A stretch of DNA of 64,000 nucleotides, taken from the NCBI GenBank assembly GCA_963277665.1, contig OY728137.1, positions 1,175,980,670 through 1,176,044,669 on the forward strand, written 5' to 3'. The notes beneath the pieces are model-generated. The model did no database searches, had not been told where the DNA came from, and worked only from the letters and a program-made list of their open reading frames with translations. The translations under genes were made by a program, and so were the position numbers. Shown here in pieces: positions 48,043 through 59,140 of the stretch. Origin of the DNA: Viscum album (lineage: Eukaryota > Streptophyta > Magnoliopsida > Santalales > Viscaceae). Every line of letters starts with the position of its first letter. The first letter of the stretch is position 1.

Positions 48043-49005
48043 TGGTGTGAGGATATTATTTATAGAATATCACTAAAATTATTCTTCATATTGTGATATG
48101 AAAAATAACTTTATGGTGTAATAAAGAAAATAATTAACTCTTACAAATTGAAAGCTTTAGTAGAAACAACAGAAACTTCACTCTTGAATATGTAATGCTC
48201 AGATTGTGGCTCACAATGACTCTTTGTCTTCATATTAATAATGAATCAAAAAATTATTTGAAATGTTTAGAAAATTGAATAAAAACATAAATATCATCAT
48301 AATTAATTCTCATTTTGATCAGAGGAATGTAATTTAAAATATTCTCATTTAAAATCTTCAAAAAATTCAAATAGTGATATCCTCATAATCCCCTTCCATC
48401 AATATTTATCATAAAATAGTTTGATCATGGATATTAGATGAATCTTAAATTTTATATCAATAGATAATTTCTTAAAAATATTTTAAAATCATTTTTTTCA
48501 TAATTTTATATTTTAAAAAACTCTATTTTTTAGACTTGAAACAATCAAAATTTATCTTATCTTTGATCTTATTATTTCTTTATTCGAAGATAAATATCTC
48601 TATGATTCAGGATTATTTCACATGTTTTTTATATTGTTTTAATTCGTTATAAATATTTCACTCATCATCCAAATTTATTTCTATTTTAATATATTAAATA
48701 TTGAAAACATTATATTTCACCCAGTAGAAAATCGATATTTCTCTAAGTATGGAAGTCATGTGCTCAACTTCTCCATTTTCATATGAATTTTCTTATTTTA
48801 ATGATATAATCAATGGGAGGATCTATATTATATAACTTTGAATTCATATGGCCTATAATTAATATGATAAAGTCTTATGATCAACCAAATTCATATGGCT
48901 AACTCAAAGTCATATGGTGAAGTCATACACTAAATACATATCCTCTATCTAAATTCATATGATGGAATTGAGTCATAATATTGGATAAAAAAAGTATGCT
49001 GATAA
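48043..49005. repeat. Family X repeat, copy C (partial, ~960 bp)
   Basis: It is collinear with 42371-43335 of copy B, in the same orientation. It opens TATGGTGTGAGGATATTA and includes TCTTGAATATGTAATG, TTGATCATGGATATTAGATGAATC, and AAGTCATATGGTGAAGTCAT near the right end. It falls inside the copia-1 gene, which resumes at 49015. No target duplication was identified. Confidence 0.7.
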
Positions 49006-49014
49006 ATTTTGGGT

Positions 49015-50480
49015 TTTGGAATGTCTTACAGTTGCTGTCAAACATAATAGTTGTAAATAGATATTATAGAAGAAAATGACCATGGATGACAAAGTTAGTA
49101 CCCATATGTAATGATTGGTTGCTAAAGATTTCACGAAATATTACAGAATGGATGATGGAAAAACATTTTAACCAGTATTAATTCCAAAATCTATTATAAT
49201 TTTGCATGATATAATAACTTTCCATGATTATGAAATTTAGAAAATATATTTCAAGGCTACTTTACTCAAAGTAAATTTTATGGAGGATGTCTATACAACA
49301 TAGATAGAAAAGTTTGGGAGACTAAATTATTTAAAAAAATAATGAAAGTTATAGAGATCCATTAATAGGTTGAAGAAAGAATCAACATCATGTAATATTA
49401 ATTTTTATGAAGCTGTAAGAGAGTTTAGTTTTACTAATAAGGATAGTGATCTATACATATAAATGAACTTTAATAGGAGTGATATTGTTTTCCAAGTGAT
49501 GTATGTGGACGATATATTACTAATGGGAAAAGAGATACCAATCTTATCGTTATTTAAGACATGGTTTCATAAATACTTCTCTATAAAGGACATAGATCAA
49601 GCCACCTATATTATGGGGATTAAGATCCATTGATATTGATATAGGAGACTTCTTAGATCAAGTTAGGGTATATATATTGATAATGAATTTAAAATTTACA
49701 ATATATAACCATCCAATAGAGGGGTTTTTCTATATCACATAGTATACATCTATCTAACAAAATTTATCCTTAAACATAATAAGATAAAGGGTAAGCAGGC
49801 TTCCTTATTCTTTAGTGATTTGATCTATAATGTATTCTAGGATATACACTCGGAATGATGTTTTCTACACCTTAATCATGGAAGGGATATATCATGAAGA
49901 CCTAGAAGATCCAAATTGGTTAGAAGTAAAGAATATCTTCATGTACCTTAGGCATATGAAGTATATGATCTTGATTTAGGGTGGGGAAGAGGAACTACTT
50001 GTCAAGGGGTATACAAATACTAGTTTCCAATTAGTCCATAATGCTTCGAAATCACAATTAAGATGTAGATTTTTCTTTAATAGAGGATCTATGATCTGGA
50101 AGAGTTTTACATAGCTAATGTTTACCAATTCAACAGCTGAACCTGAGTATATGATGGATTTTGATATAGTTAAATCAGTAGTGTGGATATAAATATTTAT
50201 CTAGAAGCTTATAATTGTACCTAAAAGTACAAAATTCCATTACTCTATATTGTGATAATAATATAACAGTAGTTTTAGCTAAGGAAACTATATCACATCA
50301 TTGGAGAATGAACATACTTTGGATGTATCCCCTCTTGGGAGAGTTTACTCAAAGTGGTGGAGTCATAGTGAGTAGAGTTTCCATAGAATAAAATTTGGTA
50401 CACCTATGGACTATATCCAAATATAAGTAGTAGAATGAACATTATTTGATATAAAGAATGTTAAGAGTTGTTAACAATTG
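49015..50480 (+). pseudogene. Copia-1: reverse transcriptase and RNase H
   Basis: The RT starts with a DFTKYYRMDDGKTFXPVL block (about 49120-49175) matching the copia V-A-x-G-F/Y-T-Q...F-S-P-V motif, then HDYEIWKIYFKATLL. The catalytic motif YVDDILLMGK is intact at 49502-49531. FHKYFSIKDIDQATYIMGIKI follows (about 49566-49630). RNase H is seen as GEEELLVKGYTNTSFQ (about 49985-50030), then DNNITVVLAKETISHHWRMN (about 50250-50310). Frameshifts occur between these blocks, and there are many stops. It ends before a (TA)n tract at 50553. A 3' LTR was not recognised. Confidence 0.85.
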
Positions 50481-50550
50481 GCTCTAGTGAATATTGTAGT
50501 CTTCTAGAGTTGGTTTCATAAAACTAACTGAATTTTTACTTTTTATTACC

Positions 50551-50583
<33 letters not shown>

Positions 50584-51689
50584 CTTATCGCATAGTGACT
50601 ATTATTATGAAACATTAATTTGATAACATCCTTAGATTATTATTTTTGTATCAAATGGTTATAACAATTACCTTCTATAATGAGAACATATGGATGCTAT
50701 AAAAATATTCTTAAATCAATAAGGTTTATAATCTAGATACATCAATATGAAGGGACATTGACAATTCTTGACTATTAGGTGTCAGGGGATCATAAGCATT
50801 GACAATTCTTCTCATAATTATTTCACTCTAAGATCTCCAAGAAGGGAGGTTATTAGGATAATCCTTCCAATGTTGATTTCACAGGTTTTAAGTTTTATTG
50901 GATATTCTTATGTATGAATGTGTGTACCATTCCTTTATCTTTATATCATTACTAGTCTGTATCGAAACTCACTTACATTGATGTGTGAATGGAAAACATG
51001 ATGATATATGCTTGTGAAGAGGTAATATAAATTGGGTTAATCAAAAGAGATATTGAATGAGTTGAATGGTCAAGAAAAATATTTTCCCTTTCTATATTAA
51101 CAGATCTATATATATCCATTTCCTTTATTGAAATAGAACTATCTAAAAAAATATATGAACATGGAAGTTTACAAAACAAGTTCATTTTTTAAATTCAAAT
51201 ATTGATAAATCAAGTATATATGGTGATGAAATAAGTATGCATCCTTTTTGATGGGGTATCTATTATAAAAGGGTTTATATTACACATCACCAGTCATAAG
51301 AAGGTTGTTGTTATTGATACTCTAACTTATTTCTATATGGGTGGATTAACATATTGCAAGACATTGATCTTCTGATTTAGGTATGTTCAACCTATTTACA
51401 CTGAGAAAGCATCCTAGATGGTCACACAATAAGTGTATCTATAATCTCATTAAATTCTATTGAATTTATTTCTAAGAATAAATTTATTCCCTTCCAGTGG
51501 AATGATAATTATTTAGGTAAAAGTTTATTTTAATTATTCAATAATGATATATTCATGTTTATAATACATGAGTTAAATTTTATCTCTTTTTTAAGAAAAA
51601 ACACATCGACCAAAATCCAAGGAATTTATTAATAAAAGGAAAATCTACAAAATTAAAATGTGTGGGAGTTTAATACAATATCAATCACA
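50481..51689. other. AT-rich, unassigned; contains (TA)n microsatellite
   Basis: A pure (AT)13 run spans 50553-50578. The remainder may hold the copia-1 3' LTR and the 3' end of the LINE. I found no LTR edge. The minus-strand frame at 50973-51185 has no recognisable domain. Confidence 0.4.
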
Positions 51690-54600
51690 ATGATGCATCA
51701 AATCATCCTAAAGAAAATCCAACCAAGTGATATCCATAATAATTCCTTTGTTAGAAATACCATCTACTAGTGTATTTACCTCTTGAAAAACAAGAATAAT
51801 AATTAAATTGAGGCTCATTAAAGTATTCATGAATTCCATCCACTTGGTTGTGAGTCTCCATGAAAGATGAAAAACACAATTTATAATAGCCTTCACCAGA
51901 TTAGTATAGTATCTTTCCAACCAAAGGTCAATCCAACCTTTCATTTTTTTTTCAAAAGATACAACATTAATAAATCTAAGAATCACGAATTAAAGTGAAA
52001 ATTTCACTTTGAAAGAGCCATAGAAACATCCCCTGATATTTTAATCATGATGAAGAAAGAATAAAACTCACCATGAAGGCATAAAGTTCCCTTTAAAATC
52101 TCAATTCATATTGAATTTAGTCTATTGAGGTAGTAGAGGATTCCAAAAAACATCAATAGTACCAAATGCTAGCTTACAATTTCCATGAATTCCCAAAATT
52201 ACTAGAGTCATAAAATATTAGACATTATTATCGCAAAAATACATATGAACCGAAATCAAGACTTTGACAGAAACAATGATATTCTAGAGTAAAGATTTAA
52301 AATTTAAGGCCTTTATTGCAAGATGAAATGCATTACAACCAAACCAAATAGAATACAGATTTTTGTCCAACACAAACTAGAGTAAGTTGAAATCCTTGGC
52401 AGAAAGAAATATGTACATAAAATACTAAAAAAGTGTTTGTATTCAAGAGATATGTAGACCATGAATTCCATAAATTTCCTAGACTTTCTTCCAAATGGTA
52501 GAGGTAGTCACACAACTGATAAATAGTTGCTCTGCATCCTCCCAATGCTGATTACACGTGACCCACCTAGAGTAATGAGAAATGTAAAATATATGAAAAA
52601 CAAAATCAGTGGGTAACCTATTGTGTTAAAACTTCTAGATAATAGAGATACAATATGTCCTGATCCAAGCCTTATTAAAATCCATAAGCTAATTAAAATA
52701 TTCATTTGATTCCCAGGATACATACTGGTAAAATGAATTTCTATTAGGAAGACCATTTTTGACCGGATCCCAAACCAGAAAGTCAGCGAAGGAAAAAAAA
52801 TTATATACATTAATAATTATTTGAAATTCATCCTATAAAGAAGTTTGAGGACAATAAACAACTCATTGATATAAACCTGGGAGTCATAATTTGAGTTCAT
52901 TGGATAGAAAATATCAATAAGGCAAAAACCAATCCATCTATCCAACCAAAATGTGGGATTGGAGCTCTTATTAAGAATCTATCTTGAACAAGTCATGATG
53001 TGATGGAAAGATGCTTTAAATTATATCCAAATAGATTATGAAGTACAAGCAACACTATCCTACTTTATCCTTCCAATAAATCTAGATTTACAGAACTACA
53101 AATATTTTGAGTGACTATGAATAAGATTCCAAGTGGGATTGACTTAGAGAGATTCATTGAAATGTCTGATATTATTGATACCCATACTGTTATTAGATAT
53201 AGATTTACAATAGGTCTTACAAGGGATGGTGACCAATGTTATATCATGAACATTAACACTCTAAATAATGTTTTTATGTCAATATTTATACATTTAATGA
53301 AAATCTGTATCCATTTATAGACCATCAAAGAGTAAACCAATTTGGAAACAATAAAAAATTTCACCAAACTAATTCTACCAACTATAGATAGGCTCTTCCC
53401 TTTCCAAGATTAAATATTCCCACTGACAAGTTTACTTAATAGTATGAAATAAGTATTTATTCAAGTTATAAAACATTAAATAAAGGCTCATTTTCAAGAT
53501 GAGTGAATATAATATATATTGTATTTTATAGAATGAATATTTTATTATTCCAAGATCAATAAAATTTTATGGAATAACATTAATAGAGTTTAATGGTCCA
53601 CTATAAATGATGTATTTTTTAATATCATTTAAATAAATATTAGTTTATTTATTTAACAAATTATATTAGATTAAACAAATTATATGGTATCTAATAATAA
53701 TAATAATAATAATAATGATATTAATATATTTGACATGGGGTATATTTTAGATAAAATGAATTGATAAGTTCCTTTATGTAATAATCATGATTCGAACCTA
53801 AGTATAATTTTCAAATATAGATGTGTTATACATTCAAAAGACATTGCAAAATATTCTCTTAAGCCATAAAGATAATTCTTCCATTCTCCCCTCTCAATAA
53901 CAAAGAGATAAAACATGATATAATCATTGTTATTGATGAAAAATGTCAGGAAGTACTCGATTATTACTTGCTCAAACCCAAAAATTAAGAACATCATTTA
54001 AATATTCATGGAGTATTTTTTGATACATCTAGAGGGACCCTTAGTTTTATTCTCTAAAACAATAATAACGTGATATGATCAATGAAATAATAATGACCAA
54101 GAACAATACCATTTTGAGGTAATTTTATATTTAAATTAATTTTAAATTAAATATATGTGATTATATCTATGAAATTATGTGGTGTATTCATATATTTATT
54201 TATATTTATCTATTAATTTGGATGAAAAACAAATTTGTTCCTCCATCTGATGGTCCCTTATTACCTTAGTGCCTTTATATTATAGATTGACAACTCGACC
54301 ATTATAAGGCCTCAATATATAGAATTATACCACCCAATTTTAATATCAGAAGTCCCACACTTATTATCCACATCCTAAAACTCAGGATGTATCCTATATT
54401 AACACAATTTCCATCAAATATTCACCAATAAAGTCCTTCAAGAAAAAATATTTTGATCCTTAGAGACTTTTCTAAAGAAAACTCGATCATTAACCAAGAT
54501 GAGAGCTAAGAATATTTAAAGTTGGAAAATATTTGGACTTCAAAACCTTCATTCTAAGTAATGAGGAATAAATAATGACCTCAATATTTTTTTTCAAGAA

Positions 54601-56000
54601 GTTAAATATTAAACTTACTCATGTTTTTTAAGACAAGATCATAGATGCTCTTAGGATGCCAAAGAGAGTACCTTGGTGTCTAATGCTTCTTATTCCCCCA
54701 TCAACATTACCCCAAAAGTTTTGTAAAAAAAGAATAAATATGATCAACAAGAGTGTTTGGTTTTTTAAATATATACATTATATACAATGTTATAGAATTA
54801 GCAATAGAATTTATAAATACCACTTTCTATTCCTTTGATATAGTTTTACTTGGACATGACTAAATTCTATTCTTCACTCTATCCCCATTGAACCAAAAGC
54901 CTCATTTTTGATCTACCAATAGCAGTGATAAGGATTAGATATTTATTATATTAATCCACTCTCCTAACACAAATAATAAAACTAATCTCATCTCTTATAT
55001 TTCCCAAAACTCCCCTACTAAAACACATACCTTATTTTTTAAAATTAACATTATGCTTCAATATCTATTCATATTATTTAATAACATATAAAATAATATG
55101 AAACTCTTAATCAACATACCTGGTAAAGATAATGATATCATCAGTAAACTAGAGATAATAAATAACAGTGCCGGATTTTCATTCCCTCACTCCATGAATA
55201 TGACCCTTAGAAACTATTGAGTTACCCATCCTTGAAAAATTATTCACAATAATAATAAATAAGCATGGGAATAAATGGTATTATTAACACAATACTCACA
55301 TTAGTGAAATTTTATAAGATATTTCACCATTTAATTTTATCCTAAAATTGAATAAATAAATACATATCAAGATGTTATACATCTAGTTATCATTAAACCT
55401 TAATTTTCTTAAAATAATAATAAAAAAGTTTCACTTCACCCCATCATAACCCTTCATTATTTGAATCCTTAAAAAACACCCTTCCTTACATTAGATTATT
55501 TATCCATTAAATGAAATACCTCATAATAAATTATTTCATTATCAACAATCATATTTTGATGGAAAAATTAATTTGGTACTTTAATAATAGATGGTAAAAT
55601 AATCCTTAGACAATTTACTAAAAAAATAAAAAATATTTTATAAATAAAATTTCATAAAATTATTGGATGAAAATAATTTAATAAAAATAGGATGATAACA
55701 TTTTAAATCAATGTAATGAGAGAATTATTAAAAGTTTCAAGGGTAGTGATTAATTTTTATAAATTATTTTTTAACTTTATAACATCTTCACCCACTAGAA
55801 ATGACCATTAAAAAAAATTGAACCCCTCTAGACCCAAATACTTTATTAGATGCATCATCTTTGAGACCATAATAACATAAAAAATTTCAATATTATACTA
55901 CACCAATCCATTCATATGATCTATAAAAAAGGCACCAAATACTCTATAATATGTCCCCAAAAAACATTTCACTCAAAATTGGAAAAACTCTAACAAAAGT
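51690..56000 (-). mobile_element. L1-type LINE (non-LTR retrotransposon), ORF2 RT to RNase H
   Basis: On the minus strand from high to low coordinates the RT begins with an FIYKIFFIFLVNCLRIILPS block and MIVDNEIIYYEVFHLM (about 55490-55660), corresponding to N-V-I-Y-K-I...L-P-x-I-I and R-x-I-x-D-N...E-x-x-H. The catalytic box reads FTDDIIIF at 55125-55148 (usually FADD), and VNFKKYGM-like sequence follows. Thumb-type sequence (LVKFFIVSKLVYSLMVYKW) is at about 53290-53370. A zf-RVT-like block WVTCNQHWEDAEQLFISC lies near 52500-52560. The RNase H at 51708-51986 ends with VFQEVNTLVDGISNKGI, matching plant L1 RNase H, though the usual G-D after LWLE is R-Y. The endonuclease and 5' end were not resolved. 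Confidence 0.8.
53692..53716. repeat. (TAA)n microsatellite
   Basis: About eight TAA units, inside the LINE region. Confidence 0.9.
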
Positions 56001-58740
56001 TTGTAATTAAATTCAGAACACCTTCAAGAGAATCAAACCATAACCCATAATTGTATCATATCATTCTAATATGATTATTACAATATTTAGAAGTATATTT
56101 AAGTTAAAAAAAGTTTATTTTTTCTCCATCCTGAATAATTTTTTTCTATAAATTCATATGCCAACATTTCTCTTTTTTAATAGATAGTGATCAAAAATGA
56201 TTTTCTTAGTACCAGACCCCATAAACAATACATCAATTGAAGACCCATTCATATAAAAATAAAATTTCATCTTAAATATACTTTATAATTATAGTGAAAT
56301 ATTATTATTTTTATGATAACCAATTTTATATATTCTTACAATCTACTAGAATACTATCATGAAAATTTTACCTAAACCAATTTAAAAGACTATTAACTGC
56401 TTGCTCAAGATTTTGATCATTCAAAAAAAATCAAATTTGAAGAAAATTATTTTACTAAGAAACATGTTTAAATTATATAAAAATATAAGAATTTGTGAAT
56501 TACATAAAGATAAATGATCTAAATGGAACACCTTAAAAATAAAAGCAATGTTTTACAATACTAAATCCCAAGAAACATATCAAGAAATTTAAAGATGTTG
56601 TAACTGGAAGGTTGTTTGTTGGAGTTTTTTTAAAAAAATGGAGGTTGAAAATAATTATTGGATAGATTTTTTTACGTGTGGTGATATGGAGATATGAAGA
56701 TGAAGGGTGATGTAAAAGGTGGTTACCTAGATATGGAAAATATACATGGTGATATGGGGATACATGTTAGTGAAATACTTGTCATTAGATTTTGGGGATG
56801 AGTATAGAATACTAAGATAAGAAGCATTGAGTATACGAAAATGGATATATATATATGAATTTGTGAAAGGATAAGTACCTTATAAAGGATATTGAAGGTT
56901 GAATAAAGATGATTGATTCGGATTATAAGGATGTGATATGAGGTGGATTGTTTTTATTTTAGAATAAATTAGTGTCTGTAGATGTAGGGGAGGACATGAA
57001 ATCATTTCGAGAAGAATGAAAGAAATTTGGTGATGGATACTTCACCCAAATAAATTTTTAATGGGATATGAAATGGTGGTACTATATATGTTGATTATAA
57101 CGGAGTCTGTGTTTATTTTATAAGTCATTATTATCTGGTGGATTTTCTATTGGATTGTTTGACTATTTATACGGTGATCAATGGTGTTTTGGAGAGTAAA
57201 AATTTAAGCTTACTGTTTTGATAGAGGAGTGATATATATTGGTTTGATATGATGAAACATGATATTTAATGTTATTTTAGGTGTTTTAGATTCTATTATG
57301 AAGCTTAGAATGGGGAGTTCATGGTTAGTTTAATTGAATAAAAAAACAGAGGATACCTTTTCCATGTCATAAATAAATCCATGGTACTTTGATAATTTTA
57401 TTATGATAAATAAGATTCCATTAATAGAAATAATAACAATATTTTGGTTCTAAAAGTAAATTACTAAAACATATAGGTAGATATTATAATTATTATTGAG
57501 TAAATAAATTTTCCTCTTGGAATCTTTTAAATATGAAGAGAAATAGGGAATCAAATCAAGGAGAAATCCATTTCATAAGAAGTTTCTTATAAAAACTATC
57601 TATGGTGTGTTCTAGAATGATACACTCCATAAATAATCTTAATATAGTTGGATTTTAACTTATGAAATGGTTATAAAATTGAAAAACTGACTATAATTTT
57701 CCTATGATATCAATAACTGAGGTGGATCCCAAAATAATAATTTTTCATGACATACCTCCAATGATGCATGAAATTAAATAAAAATAAAAGGATCATTTGA
57801 ATTTTATAATAAAGTGATCTTGAAAGATATTTTTTTGTTGAATTCAATTTAATGGGGAAATTTTGACCACCTGAAACATGTGGGACACTTGACGTAATCT
57901 TTGATCTTTGATAAATGAATATTGATCTAAGCTATTAGTGCCAAGTCTTAGATTTAGATGTGAATTAAAATACCATTATGGAAGTTCTGGGAAGAGTGGA
58001 ATGGAATTAAATATTTTAATTTGATAGAAGAAAATATGTAAATGAGGAATGAATTTATAGATATGTTTTTTTCCAAAGAATTAATTCTATTATAAGAAAT
58101 ATGGATTGAATGAAAGATCTAGTTTTTTAATAATAAATTAATTAATAAATTTTAATTCAAGTCAATAGAAGATAAAAAGTGATTAACCTATCCAATTTAG
58201 AGGATAATAAGAATACATAGTTCTATTATCATATAAAATTATTAAATATATAGCATAGCCATGATTTTTCTAGTGGAAAATTAATATTTATTTGGAGGAG
58301 ATTATCTCTACTGTGATCATGTGTAGAAGACATAAACTTAATTTCCTCCATGTGATGTTGACCTCATCCAGCCATGGTGGTTTGTAAGTGTATAAAAATA
58401 GACCTTAAAATAACATATAATATGGTTATCATGCTTTATATATTGATCTTGGAGTGACCATTATAGTTAAATTCTATTGAATCATTCCTTAAACTAGTGA
58501 ATAAAGTGGAAAAAATAATAATTGATCATTGGTTGAGTAGTTAGTGATCCCTAAAATTTTTAAAGGTAGTGAGCCATGGTGTTAGGTGACCATGTTTAAT
58601 ATTTTATCTAAAAAATGGTACATAATATCGGATTTTGGTACATTGTCACATCATCGTGTGTATGCAAATTGGATTAAGCCTAATGAAGGTGAACCAAGTT
58701 TAATCTTATTGTCCTATCTTATTTATATCTCTATAGTTTT
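56001..58740. other. AT-rich, unassigned
   Basis: The upper part may include the decayed 5' (endonuclease) end of the LINE. From about 56590 the base composition changes to G-rich on the plus strand, suggesting a plus-strand element begins there, but no retroelement motif could be identified. Confidence 0.35.
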
Positions 58741-58752
58741 ATATAATCCAAT
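58741..58752. repeat. SINE target-site duplication, left copy
   Basis: ATATAATCCAAT, repeated at 59129-59140. Confidence 0.85.
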
Positions 58753-59129
58753 TGGTGTAGTTGGGGTTTGGCTTAGTGGTAAGCACCCCGTAATCCTACA
58801 TGAAAAATGGGGGTTCAAAAACCATTGGGCACAGGCACTGTAGCAGTACTGTAGTGGTACTGTAGCAGCGGTGGCACTGTTCATCAACAGGTACTATAGC
58901 GGCGACAGGGCACTATAGCGGCAGCGGTACTGTGCGGGCACTATAGCAGGCAGGTTACTATTCATAGAATGTGAATTGGGCAAAACATTTGGGCCTACGG
59001 GCTATGTAATGGGCTACAAGACCACTGGGCCTTCGGGCTATGTATTGGGTTTCCCTCTACCCAGTTAAAAGAGGTCTTTGCTTTGATTTGATAATAAATA
59101 TGAGGCTTCGGCCCCATCCTTTAAAAAAA
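58753..59129 (+). mobile_element. tRNA-derived SINE with internal short repeats
   Basis: This is a 375-base non-coding element transcribed by RNA polymerase III and mobilised by a LINE. Seen: A box TGGCTTAGTGG (58769-58779), B box GGTTCAAAAACC (58812-58823, one base longer than the GGTTCGANNCC consensus), a 33-base box spacing, a 3' run of seven A (59123-59129) and a 12-base target duplication. The body carries repeats of (G)GTACTGTAGC/ACTATAGC (58836-58960) and two copies of GGGCTATGTA-type sequence (58990-59050). The tRNA-like head is clear; the tail family is not one I recognise. The reading frame 58586-58843 overlaps by chance. Confidence 0.85.
58769..58823 (+). promoter_or_regulatory. 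SINE RNA polymerase III promoter (A and B boxes)
   Basis: A box at 58769-58779 and B box at 58812-58823, as in tRNA genes. The sequence between the boxes does not fold as a full tRNA, and the B box is imperfect. Confidence 0.75.
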
Positions 59130-59140
59130 TATAATCCAAT
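59129..59140. repeat. SINE target-site duplication, right copy
   Basis: ATATAATCCAAT; the first A overlaps the A tail. Confidence 0.85.

Noticed and set aside
58753..58830. A real tRNA gene
   Set aside because: A and B boxes are present, but no acceptor or anticodon stem can be formed, and the unit is part of a 375-base SINE with tail and duplication.
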